From Silene noctiflora (lineage: Eukaryota > Streptophyta > Magnoliopsida > Caryophyllales > Caryophyllaceae), in the NCBI GenBank assembly GCA_009801015.1, contig VHZZ01015219.1:1-29320 (forward strand): 29,320 nt of DNA. Direction: 5' to 3'. Numbering within the stretch: the stretch's first letter is position 1; the number at the start of each line of letters is the position of its first letter. Shown one piece after another: positions 1 to 10,337 of this stretch. The notes under the pieces are model-generated. The model was not told the DNA's origin, searched no databases, and saw only the letters and a program-made list of their open reading frames with translations. Position numbers and translations under genes: made by a program.

Positions 1-74
1 ATTAAGCATGCAAAATCGAGTCGGAATAAGGTATTAAACGCGGAGTAAAATACGACTAAAATATTACTTATCAA

Positions 75-97
75 GGGGATGGGGAGGGGAGGTGGGG
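75..97 (+). other. G-quadruplex-type motif
   Basis: Four runs of four G (75-78, 81-84, 86-89, 94-97) are separated by loops of 2, 1 and 4 bases. This meets the usual pattern for an intramolecular G-quadruplex. It lies about 400 bases upstream of the pyrimidine-rich leader that starts near 480, so it could sit in that promoter. Whether it folds in the cell cannot be seen here. Confidence 0.6.
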
Positions 98-479
98 ATT
101 TTTTGTTTGATGGAATGTTGATAGAGAAGGAGAATTGAAATGGGAGGGGTAAAATCGGCAATCACGTATATGTAATTATGTACATGAATGAGCAATACCC
201 TTGTTTTAAGTGTGTGGATGATGAACCAAATCTCGGAAATTGAGGCATTAACTTATGATTATGCATGAACTTTTGTGATATTGTGTTAATGTAGTACTAC
301 TAATCCCTGGCTCCCAGCTAATAATGTAGAATTGAATTTCTATTGCATTCTAGTAATTTATTTTTCTCTATCTATTATGTTTATGCATTTTGTTTAAAGA
401 ATTGTTAAGCTCGTGTGTTTCATTGACCCTTTTTGTTTCATGATTTCATCTTCTTCAGTTAACTTAATTAATTAATTCA

Positions 480-1009
480 TCTTCTTCGTCCTTAATCTTC
501 TACTTTTTCCAAATTAAAAACAAAACTCAGAAAATCACTTCCTAAAGTCTCTCAATCGATCACTTCAAAGTTCAACCCCAAATTTAATCACCTCCATCTT
601 CATCTTCTTCTTCCCAAAATCCCCAATCGACATTCACCTTCAGAAATCAGAATTTCTTCTACTTGTTTTTATCTTCATCAAGGATCATATCTTCAATGCT
701 TACCTAACTCGCTCCCCCCAATTCTAGATTTCTTTAATTACCTCCCTCCAAAACCCTAATTTCATCTTATACCTTAATTCTCCTCACTTTCCATCAATTT
801 ATCTTCATAATCCCCTTCCAATTCTCAATTTCAGCTCATTTGCTTCTTCTTGGATTAGCTCCATTTCATGACGAACACGAACCCTTGCTAATGTGCTCCC
901 AAAATTCCACCAAACGACCCAATTTCAGCGTCAGGAACACGCTGAATTAGTGCCACAGGATGGGACTTCAGAGGAGTAGGGTTGTGCGGTTCAGTGCTGG
1001 ATCGACCAG
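480..1009 (+). other. Orphan 5' leader and possible first exon of an unidentified gene
   Basis: From about 480 the plus strand becomes strongly pyrimidine-rich (CTTCTTC and TCATCTTC runs), as in plant 5' leaders. It holds a short ORF at 868-891 and another at 891-950; the TAA of the first shares its last A with the ATG of the second. An ATG at 960 then opens 16 codons (MGLQRSRVVRFSAGST) that run into ACCAG|GTGAAA, a good splice donor with the exon ending at 1009. Without splicing, the frame stops at a TGA at 1011. I could not find a second exon before psbP and I do not recognise the peptide. It may be a truncated gene, a duplicated gene 5' end, a non-coding transcript, or a distant leader spliced onto psbP. 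Confidence 0.35.
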
Positions 1010-1012
1010 GTG

Positions 1013-1560
1013 AAAAGCTGGTTATTAGCCTTAATGATAATAGGTTAGTTATTACTGTTTTAATGATTTAATGATTTTTTTTTTTTTTTTTTTTGGAAAG
1101 TGTGACCTCACAAACCAGTAGTCCATGTATTGTGAGAAAAATGAGAAAAATGAGTGCACAATTTATATTAATATGAGTTAAAGTATAGGATGAATTTAAA
1201 TGAAAATGAGGATAAGATGGATTATTCAATTAAATAACCTACATAATTATATGAAAAACAAATATTTGACAATTACTTGAGCTCAAGCTGAGCTCGGATA
1301 AAACTGAGATAATAACCTCAATTTTTCCAACCTCGGGGGAACTTGAGTTTTGCTTCATGAGTAAAAGCCGAGAAGGCCAAGCTCATGCTCAGCTCAGCTT
1401 ATTATCAACCCTAAACCTAAGCATGATTCACGAAACAATTACTCTAGTTATGACTTACTTTTATCTCTATGAAACATAATTATCTTAGAAATTTATAAAG
1501 TTGATTTTTAGATTGGACACATGGCACATGTTAGAAAATCCAAAATTTAAAAGGTAGTAT
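1013..1560. other. Intergenic DNA with poly-T and a degraded GAGCTC-rich repeat
   Basis: No gene is visible. A run of 20 T lies at 1075-1094. Around 1276-1400, short motifs such as GAGCTCAAGCTGAGCTCGG and GCTCATGCTCAGCTCAGC recur in both orientations. This resembles a common class of degraded plant repeats, but no ends or target-site duplication can be defined. Confidence 0.3.
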
Positions 1561-1569
1561 CGCCGTCAA

Positions 1570-1778
1570 CTATGTTACTCGTATTTCGGCACTCCATACG
1601 ATCCTGCATATCCATATCCAACACTTGACACTTGGACATTGATAATTTGGTATTACACTCCAACCCTTCATTTTACAACAAAAACTTGACTAGATTTTCG
1701 TAAAATAGCCGAGTTCATCACTTGGGTACCTAACTACCCCCCATATCCGACCTTTTGAATCGAGTCTGAGTAACATAG
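1570..1778. mobile_element. Short non-autonomous element with CTATGTTACTC inverted ends
   Basis: CTATGTTACTC at 1570-1580 is repeated as its exact reverse complement, GAGTAACATAG, at 1768-1778. The ends bound about 209 bp without a coding frame. The inner part contains repeated ACACTTGACACTTGGAC-type words. Related sequences lie at 5981-6000 and 6573-6584, which supports a dispersed family. I could not identify a clear target-site duplication or assign a superfamily. Confidence 0.45.
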
Positions 1779-2139
1779 ATGATCAAATAATCTGATTGAG
1801 AGTATAAAGGTGGATATTGTAGATACCTGGTATCTGCGGAATCCCAACAAACAAATGATTAACGAACTACAACACGTCTCCGAATCGCAACGTCTAATCG
1901 ACATTTACTATGACAATATGTCAGAAAGCTCGAAAACCGATTTCAAAAAAAATGAAAACCTTTTCAAAATATTTTAAAAATACCTAAAATGTTTTATGCA
2001 CGTCGACGGCATAGGAATGATACTAATTAGAGTCAAAACCAACTCCAAGTCTAAAACCGTCTCAAAATTCAAAACCCGACTCAACCCGAGTAGCATGTCC
2101 ACAGATATACTTTCACAATTTCAAAGACAACAAAGACAA

Positions 2140-2470
2140 CTTTACCATTATGAACTCTATAAGATATCATAACAGTAAAGTTGTTTTGTTTGGAGCAAAA
2201 AAGTGTGAATCTAATAGTATTCTTGTTGCGGAAACTCTCGCTTTAAAAGAAGGCATTTTAACAACTAAATACTCAGGAATTTCAAAGTTAATTGTGGAAG
2301 GTGATAACTTATGTGTTATTAACTCAATCCTTAGTACTTGATAAATTCCTTGAGAAATTTCTAGTATTGTCAAAGAAGTAAAATTAGACCTTATGGCTTT
2401 CGTGAAGCCAACAAAGTTGCTGACTTTATGGCTTATGTTGGACAACTCTTTCGAGGTGGTTTGAAAGTCG
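2140..2470 (+). pseudogene. Truncated, frameshifted LINE-type RNase H domain
   Basis: The first part (2150-2341) reads as the middle of a plant RNase H-like domain of the type found at the C-terminus of LINE reverse transcriptases. AETLALKEG carries the conserved acidic residue and VEGDNL carries an aspartate. A stop follows. The end of the domain resumes in another frame at about 2398-2460 with FREANKVADFMAYVGQ, the typical closing motif. There is no reverse transcriptase or endonuclease. This is therefore a decayed 3' end of a LINE, cut off at both sides and with at least one frameshift. It stops about 320 bases before the psbP start. Confidence 0.75.
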
Positions 2471-2599
2471 GTGGTTTTAACTTACCTTATTCATTCGTAA
2501 GAATGAGATAGGTTGGTCCTACTCCAGAGGATCAATCTAATTTTGTTAGATAAAAAAACAACGATCACCAACTTAAGTGGGCCACAAGAAGCTTAGTTG

Positions 2600-2786
2600 G
2601 ATCCAATAGAGTTCGCTACAACCTTATCCACCTTCAGTCTAATCTTAGCATCATCCACTCCCCACATATCATCCCATTTCACTCAAAACCCAATCAAATA
2701 TTTCCTCATCACAAAACTCCATTAAGAAACAAAGACATTAAGTGAGCCAAGTGACTGTGTGTTTGTGTGTGTGTGTGATACAAGAA
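2600..2786 (+). promoter_or_regulatory. psbP promoter and leader region
   Basis: Between the LINE remnant and the psbP ATG lie CCAAT words near 2603 and 2691. CTTATC at 2623-2628 is the complement of GATAAG, the I-box core often found in light-regulated plant genes. A GT-rich microsatellite at about 2755-2778 lies just before the start codon, probably in the transcribed leader. No canonical TATA box stands out; AAATATTT near 2697 is the nearest candidate. The regulatory roles are inferred from motifs only. Confidence 0.4.
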
Positions 2787-4501
2787 ATGGCCTCAACAGC
2801 ATGCTTCTTACACCATGCAGCAATCTCCAGCCCTGCAGCTGGTAAAATCCCGTCTTCGCGCTACCCGGCCGTGATCATTAAACCTAACGTGGTGATCTGC
2901 AAGGCTCAGAAGCAAGAAGAAGAGGTCCGTATTGATAGCGGTAGCGTTTCGAGAAGGTTGGCTTTGACTGTTCTCATTGGTGCTGCTGCTGTTGGTTCTA
3001 AGGTTTCCCCTGCTGATGCTGCTTATGGTGAAGCTGGTATTTTCCCATTTACATTCTTTGTTTCTTTATACATTAAGGATTCGATTGGGTATTGTTTTGT
3101 CTCGCTAATTACGTGATATACCCTCACCTGAGTTGAAACCCCGTCTGTCAAAAAACTATTAGCCCAAGGGAGCTTAATTTCAGAGTCCGTTGCCTTGGGC
3201 AATATGATCAAGATGTTGAATATCGGTTTGAACATAATCCCGTATCGGTACCCTCACCATAAATACAGCTGAAACTAGAAATGTGGATCATTTTTGATAG
3301 CATGATTAAGGTGAAGGATTAGGAAAAATCTGTGATTTAACTTTTGTAATAAAACTGAATTGCAGCAAATGTGTTCGGAAAGCCAAAGACAAACACCGAT
3401 TTCCTAGCCTACAGTGGCGAAGGATTTAAATTGTCAATTCCAGCAAAATGGAACCCCAGCAAAGAAGTAGAGTACCCTGGTCAAGTTTTAAGGTTCGAAG
3501 ACAACTTCGATGCCACCAGCAACGTGAGTGTCATGGTACAACCCACCGATAAGAAGTCTATCACTGACTTCGGTTCTCCTGAGAGTTTTCTCTCCCAGGT
3601 AATTCACCTTTCTGATCTTCAAGCGCTCTCTTGTTCTCTCCTTAAGCGATGTAATAGCTAACTAAGCGATGCAATAATTTTGCAGGTTAACTACTTGTTG
3701 GGACAGCAAGCCTACTTTGGCAAGACCGATTCTGAGGTAATTCCTCAACAATCCTGGCTCGCAGTTTGCGTTTTGTTTGCTTGATGATATGCATCACCCG
3801 CAAACTGAATTATACTTGAACAGAACCCCAAGGAATGACCTCAAAGCTCAAATTGACCCAACTGACCCTACAGCTGGCTTGATTTTTCCTTGACCTGATC
3901 CGTAATGACTTGACCGCAATCAATGACCCAAAAAAAAGCCCCGAATGACTAATGTGAAATCTAATCTAAGTTTATCTATTTAACAAATGTCATTATCTCA
4001 ACAATCTTACTAGGCATAGCTCAAAATGACCGGATTCTAACTACCAACCTGACCCCGAAACATTCAGGTTCAAACTTGAGATCACCCAACCCCACCTAAA
4101 ATGCATATACCAAATGACCTGCTTTGAAGGAACAAACCAGAGATATCAGATATTACACGGGCAGTATCTCTCAGTGAGCAACCCATAGTGTGATAAATGA
4201 GAGAGAATTTATGTTTACTCATTGGCAAAACTTTTAACAGGGTGGCTTCGACTCTGGAGTTGTCGCAACTGCAAACATTCTCGAAACAGACACACCAGTA
4301 GTTGACGGAAAGAAGTACTATTTCTTGTCAGTTTTGACAAGAACAGCAGACGGTGATGAAGGTGGCAAACACCAGCTGATTTCAGCCACGGTTAAAGACG
4401 GTAAGCTTTACATCTGCAAGGCTCAGGCTGGGGATAAGAGATGGTTCAAGGGAGCTAAAAAGTTCGTTGAAAGCGCTGCCACTTCTTTCAGTGTTGCTTA
4501 A
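2787..4501 (+). CDS. PSBP: PsbP, 23-kDa oxygen-evolving enhancer protein 2, chloroplast precursor
   Basis: PsbP is an extrinsic lumenal subunit of photosystem II. It helps hold calcium and chloride at the manganese cluster that oxidises water. I join exons 2787-3036, 3366-3598, 3686-3736 and 4241-4501; all introns are GT-AG and the phases agree, giving 264 aa. The ATG at 2787 begins a serine- and alanine-rich chloroplast transit peptide. A thylakoid signal follows, with twin arginines at residues 56-57, a hydrophobic stretch and an ADA cleavage site at 76-78. The mature protein begins [13 protein letters not shown] and is 186 aa, the usual length. Other family marks are [49 protein letters not shown] and the end [14 protein letters not shown]. 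Twin arginines imply Tat-dependent import. Intron 3 (504 bases) is enlarged by a TGACC-rich segment. I see no damage to the gene. Confidence 0.97.
3820..4110. repeat. TGACC-rich degenerate repeat in psbP intron 3
   Basis: Words such as AATGACC, TTGACCC, CTGACCC and CCTGACC recur many times in this stretch, which fills most of the third psbP intron. It looks like a decayed repeat insertion because the other psbP introns lack such sequence and are shorter. No terminal repeats or target-site duplication could be found. Confidence 0.35.
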
Positions 4502-5682
4502 ACTAGCCTATGTAATTGAGAGTTTCTATTGTATATCAACTTCCTACTTGTTTTGGGCATCTAATCTATCTGGACACTGTCAATTTGTTAAGATGTTGCC
4601 TGGGGAGAAGCTCGAATATATGAACACCGGAGTTCAAATTGCAAATATCACCTTATTCATTCAGAGAGTCAAACTGTCAGCTGGTGAAGTTATTGAGACG
4701 TGGTACAAACGATTTAAATTTGAAACCTCAATTGTTCGTATACCTTTACACAAAAATCAGCAGTCCCCAAAGTATTTTCTACTGTTCACAGCTTCTTAAA
4801 GATTATCCGATCATATCCATACGCTTCTACCAGTTGGTACGACTGTCGTTATCATCAACCCTTCATTGTTAGGTCGCTGATTACAACAATAATTTCGCAC
4901 ACCAACACAATCCACAATTACCATATACTACGTATAATTTTTCTCCTACTCTGAACAATTCAAACTCATTCATTGAAGATTATGTAATTACAAGCAGCAA
5001 TTTCAGAGTGCATGCAATCAGACTTGCTTTTCTTACAGCCAAACGACGCTTCCCTTGTGTGAGAATGCACGGCAACTTCTTTTCACAACCTGGGTCATTC
5101 CATCGTTCATTCGCCTTGGGTTGTTTTATTTATTTTATTTTATTTTCACTCATTTTCCTTCAATCCTAAGGGAAAAATCATTAATTGGTCCAAGGCCATG
5201 AATAAAAAAGGTAGTTGACTTCACCACCAAATTTAGGGCTTTCATCCTCCCGCCTAATGCAGGTCAAGTACTAATAGATGTATGTTGAAACCCCGACATG
5301 CACACGTCTACGCCCTCACTTGACAGTCATCTGAGAGATAATAATTTAGGGAGACCGAAAGTTTGGCAATGTGATAAATTTGCATCATTCAATATTTCAG
5401 TTAAATTTGAATCATGTTTAATCAACGCGGTTTTTTTTCAGAATATCTCATCCAGATGATGAAAAAGATACAGTTAGCCACACAAGGGGATAAAGAATTT
5501 CAGGGAAGAAAAAAAAAAGATAACAGAATGATTGTCACAATTAAAGGCATAATCCACATTTTTTTGGCATGTATAGTCATTGAGAGATATCTTAACGAAA
5601 ATTTACAAGAAATGAACCACAGTAGAAAAGAACGATTACATGCCTCAATAAGCTGATGATGGCTCTGACTAAGGCAAAGGTT
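4502..5682. other. Convergent intergenic region, 3' ends of psbP and the WDR26-like gene
   Basis: The two genes end towards each other across about 1.2 kb. The first 300-400 bases should hold the psbP 3' UTR, and the last few hundred the 3' UTR of the minus-strand gene. Several TTTTATTT words lie near 5130, and AT-rich sequence predominates. Short open frames (for example 4467-4799 and 5414-5656) have no recognisable family and look like chance. I see no RNA gene or repeat with clear ends. Confidence 0.5.
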
Positions 5683-8600
5683 TTAAATTGTGCCATTGCC
5701 ATTGCAATGATGGGTTCCATTGCTCTGAGTAACCCTTGGCCTGATATTCACTCCATTTAGACCCCAAATCCGTATTGTACGGTCATCACTAGCCGATGCT
5801 AGCATGTGAGGGTCCGCCGGATTCCAACTCACACAGTTGACAGCTCCAGAATGGCCCGGCAATATGTCTACGAGCTGTCCTGAACCCCGATGCCAAATGT
5901 ACACCTACAAGATAAGTTGAATCATTAATTGCAGTGGCAAATTATACCTTGTCAAGAACGTAGGAGTACATACTCTGATCCTATGTTACTTCGACACTCC
6001 ACTTTTGAAGCATACTACATTCCTTACGCTCTCTAACACGACACGTTACGACACTGCACTTTAGACCAAAATTCAAAATCTTTTTCAAAAATAGTCATGT
6101 CGATAACATGTCAAGTCCGACACTTGCAGCCAAGTGAGGTGCAATATGGCCCTATTCACCCAATGTCTCATTTTAGCAGGGCTATAGCAATCGTTGATTC
6201 TCATTCAAATCCAGATGACAAACTTTTCTGACAAAACTTCAGTTTTGGCATCAAAGGCCATAAACAGTTGGAAAACCTAGTGATCATTTAAGAGTAACAT
6301 GAGTATTTCCTATAGAATAGATGAAAATCTATCAAACAACCCCACATAATCAAGCTGAAATGACCTATATTATATAGACAAATGCTCGCTATTTGTTTAA
6401 CCATCCAGAAGCAACTCTCTAATTGCAATGTTTGGTACATGTGGCATTCCATATTTCCATACAAAGGAGTCCATGGCCTCTTAAAGCCAATTTAGAGCTC
6501 CATGGGCTTAAGTCATGATCAGAGTACAAATTCTCAACAATTAAGCTTCGCTTACAATGAGAACAAGATCCCGTTACTCAGACTAGGCTGGAAGTGTCGG
6601 GTGTAGAATGGCGTCAGAGAATTAGACATGACCATTATGAAAAAGTTTTCATGTGTGTGGCCAAAAAAGAAGTGTTGAGTGTCATGTTTGGATGTCGGAA
6701 TGTTACGCACGTGACACTCAGCCGAAGTGAAGTGGATAACTTATAAGTGGGTCGAAAAAGGTCTCGCGGAAAAGTAACCCTATAATCAATGAATTCATTC
6801 GCCCTCTTACAACTCTTAACATTTCACACATTGAACATATGTGCTTATTCCTCCATCCATTTTCGAAGTTCCCTGGGCACATACATGAATTTACTAATAT
6901 ATGGTGGAAAATGCAAGCTGGAGAAAAATGTGGGTAACAAAACATAATGGCCACAAATAACAAACAAAAGAGGAAAGATTTCGATGCAAGAAGTTTGAGG
7001 AAGTGTGACAATGGCCACAAATAACAAACAAAAGAGGAAGTTGGACAATGGATGAGCATGAAATAAGTGTCTTCTTCCGACCTCAACCACAAGGCCTAAC
7101 ATTATACGCCCATGCTATTTGTCAGCAGATCTATTGAAACGACAAAATCTCACATGACCGTAAGAAATCGGGCATCAGATAAACAGAAGTAAAAAAAATA
7201 GAAAATCACCTGTGAATCCTCACTCCCACTGGCAATGAAAGATTGCTCAAGCCCGCCGAAGCAGGATCTTATTAGGAACCTAGATCGTTTATGGCCTTTG
7301 TACTTTGCCACAAGTTTGGCATCCCCATCTATTGTCCAAAGATGGATTTCCTGGTTAATAACACTAACCAGTAAAAATTTGCTATCATTTGAGAGGCAGA
7401 ATGAAGTTATTGGGTGGTCTTCCTCAATAAAATGTTCCACATTGGTTTCCTTATTGTATATCAGGATTGATTTTTCTCTGCACATGCTTATGATCTGTTT
7501 CCCATCACGCGTTATCTCCAGATCCGAAATCTTAAGTGTTCGGTGACCTTTCCAGCATTCAACCTCTTTCCCATTTAGATCCCACATGCATATGCTTTTA
7601 TCGGACAAGCCACCAAATACTGTCTTTCCGTCAGGCGACCAAGCACAGGAAACTACAGGAAAACCTGCCTTCTCGTATACTTGAAGGCATTCACCGGACA
7701 AAACATCCCATCGACGTACAGTCTCTTCTGTGCCACAGGTGAGAAGCTGTTGGTCATCTGGGCTCCACGATACTTGTGCAACTGATTTTTGGTGTCCATA
7801 TAGTCTCTGCTTCAAAATAACTTCTCCGTTTACAACCTATTTACACAAAAATGAAAGACCATGTCAGCTAACCACTTTCATTTGTTTAATTCCTAAAATG
7901 AAAGGCCAATTTTTCCTTCACCCAAAGCAAAATACCTGTCTAATACTCAAATTTCTTAAAACCAGCAACAAATTTTGAAATGCTAATAATCCAGCCAAAA
8001 GAAGAGGTTTATTTATGGGTACAAAAGATAGCCAATTATCAGCAGGCAGTGAAATCAAGCTAGCTACAACTTACAATCATCCAAGCTTGGAAGTTTGTAT
8101 TTCTAAGGTGTTGCTCTTCTAGAATGTCCTTATTTATTAATAATTTCTTTTGAGAATGTGATGTTGCATCACGCAGATAAGAAAAATCAGAAATAGAAAT
8201 TAATCCACCGCGTCTTTAACTGTGGAGGGACATATTACCTCCCATATAATAGCTGACCGATCGTTGGAAGCTGATGCTAAATATCTTCCTTTATGAGAAA
8301 ACTGTAAAAACCAGACTTCATCCTGATGTTCTTCTAATATCTGCACATAAATCAGTAGAACATCCTTAGCAATTTGTTTTCAAGAGTCTACAGCATCTCA
8401 TGAACTGTATGAAGACATCAACATGAACCTGAACACGCTCAATAAACTAATTAAATATGATTTGTGAAGCAGTAGTCTCTGGATACAATTCTCATCACAA
8501 TTTTCACTGGTTCTGGCAAGAGCCTTGAATCATTGGGAACTTGAGATTATACCTATACCTAACACACGACACACGGACAACCAAATACCAGACCACCCGA

Positions 8601-10312
8601 AAGATATGTGACCTCATAAAAAGCTTACATCGAAATGCCTTTCTTTTACCATTATCATTAAAACCTGTTCTTTCTACAAAAGTAGGTGCACTCTTAAAAA
8701 TGAAACCAACTCAAATTCTTTGACTTAATGCTTAAGAAAATCATCAGATTCATCACCCTTCCAAAAATTATAGATTGTAGTTTAGATTCTTAGAATCAGG
8801 CATTCAGACAACCACACTAGCCAAGTTAATTGGCTTGCTGCATCAACAAAGTCAAAGAGGGGCTCCATAGCCCAAGAACAATAGTTGGTGCTCAGGTACA
8901 AAGGCTACCCTTCGTTAGGTTAGACTAGGTTATGTTAGCTTGCTTAGCTACTTATCATCTGTACTTACCATATATATGGTGTGGTTCATGTCCACATCTA
9001 GGTAAAGATTCAAACACATCATACGAATCAGGAGTGACAAACCCCAAATGAGGGTTATGACTTATAACTATCAAGAAACATGTGAATCAACTCACATTTC
9101 ATGTAGGATGTATTGTGAAAAAAAGAGGTCAAAAGAGATTGCGAATAGACTACAAACATGGACGATCATCTCACATTTCAGATTGTAAGACTAAGCAAAA
9201 ATTTAACACATTTGATTAATGTTATAAAATTATGGCAAGAAGGATCAACTCATGATGTAACATCTACCATATCACGGATATAAACGCAATCGCAATTGAT
9301 ACTCTCATTGAGGAAACTTCACAAATATTAAATGATATCAAGTTTAGAGTAGATAGAACATAAAGTGGAAAAAGATAAGGTAGCCTGATTTAGAGGCGAA
9401 TATCCTTAAAAGAAGACCAAAGATTGTCAAGGCATCACGTACATAAGGCACCAAATATGACAGGATAAATAGGATGTCGCTGAACAAAATAAATTCAAAA
9501 TTCATGAAATACATTCTGACCTGAGAAGTGTGACTAGGAATATTATTTTTTCCACAGTGATGATCTGCATACAGCGACATCTCCTGGTCAGAAGAATTGT
9601 GAAATATGCAGGTCCCACGCTGCAAAGTCAAAGCCTGTTCAACTAGTTGCTCTAGCCTTCTCGCTGGTACCATTATAGAGGGAGGGAGCAGTTGCTGAAG
9701 TTCTTCAAGAAGTTCTGAGCGCGGTTTCGTTCTCAAAGAGTCCATGTGACCATTTTGACTCTCTGATTGAGAAAGGAGACAAGAAGAGAGCTCGTGTACT
9801 CTATTTGTCTTAATATGCAGAGTAGAAATTTCCATTCTCAATGTCATTAAAGCATCCATGGTCTTTCCATCATTTAAAAGCTCGAAAAACTTCTGCTCCA
9901 AAATTAAAAATTTAGCTGACTTGATTATTGTTTCATCCTCTAAACCAATTTTGTGCAATGTGGAGATACTTTCATCCCATTTTCCATCAAGAACATGTTG
10001 CATAAGCAAATTAACTGTAGTAGACTGCAAGGGTATATTCGACTCTTCCTCAAGACATGCACCCGTTCGCTGATATCCAAGAGCATACAAAGAGCCAGCA
10101 ATAAGTCGAACAAATTCATTCCGTCTTATCACCCCTCTAGAACCAATCACCTCCTCTTCCCCTTGGCATTGTATGGGTCGGGCCATCAAATCCCCCAAAG
10201 AGGTAGAATCTATGGGTTCCTCGGCTATTAAGTCACGAGAAAGACTATTCGAACCTGAAAAGGACAATCTTAGCCGCTTCAATGGTGGTTGACCATCCTT
10301 TACACCTCCCAT
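5683..10312 (-). CDS. WDR26: WDR26/GID7-like protein with LisH, CTLH and WD40 repeats
   Basis: Coding exons on the minus strand are 10312-9521, 8340-8239, 7836-7210 and 5904-5683. Introns are GT-AG, phases match and the product is 580 aa, close to the Arabidopsis WDR26 homologue I recall. Residues 9-16 form a small basic patch (PPLKRLRL). A LisH motif is at about 65-97 ([19 protein letters not shown]). CTLH and neighbouring helices at about 97-165 include LEQKFFELL. The remainder from 265 is a WD40 propeller; visible repeats end in AIIWE, VRRWDV, ICMWDL, IHLWTI, VYIWHR and IRIWGL. Such proteins are the GID7/WDR26 subunit of the CTLH (GID) ubiquitin ligase. In Arabidopsis the homologue has been linked to stress and hormone responses. 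The start follows from the conserved N-terminal pattern, and leader upstream ORFs lie just before it. Introns carry repeat remnants, and the coding frame is intact. Confidence 0.93.
5981..6720. repeat. Relatives of the CTATGTTACT repeat family in a WDR26-like intron
   Basis: In the last intron of the minus-strand gene, CTATGTTACTTCGACACTCC at 5981-6000 closely resembles the left end of the element at 1570 (CTATGTTACT followed by a TTCGGCACTCC word). GTTACTCAGACT at 6573-6584 matches the reverse complement of that element's right end. The sequence after each is rich in GACACT or GTGTCGG words. These look like one or two decayed copies of the same family; boundaries cannot be set. Confidence 0.4.
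6946..7039. repeat. Direct repeat of 30 bases, period 64
   Basis: A 30-base word starting AATGGCCACAAATAACAAAC occurs at 6946-6975 and again, identical, at 7010-7039. The 34 bases between are unrelated. The pair lies in the last intron of the WDR26-like gene, about 170 bases before the exon at 7210-7836. The perfect identity suggests a recent local duplication. Confidence 0.9.
8341..9520 (-). other. First coding-region intron (1180 bases) of the WDR26-like gene
   Basis: This intron separates the LisH/CTLH exon from the first WD40 exon. It begins GTCAGAATG on the minus strand and ends in TGCAG. It is AT-rich, and I see no coding frame, RNA gene or mobile element with definable ends inside it. 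Short open frames here (for example 8541-8723) have no family resemblance. Confidence 0.6.
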
Positions 10313-10337
10313 GAAAAGTACAAGTCAGCCCATGCAT
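10245..10337 (-). promoter_or_regulatory. Overlapping upstream ORF before the WDR26-like start
   Basis: An ATG at 10337-10335, 25 bases upstream of the main start and out of frame with it, opens 30 codons that overlap the main coding sequence and end in TAG at 10247-10245. A second ATG at 10333 forms the minimal ORF ATGGGCTGA (10333-10325), in frame with the main start. Both fall in the inferred last leader exon. Such upstream ORFs commonly reduce translation of the main frame, but the effect here is inference. Confidence 0.45.

Noticed and set aside
2742..2786. In-frame extension upstream of the psbP ATG
   Set aside because: It begins at a non-ATG codon and encodes a GT-repeat peptide; the ATG at 2787 gives a normal transit peptide.
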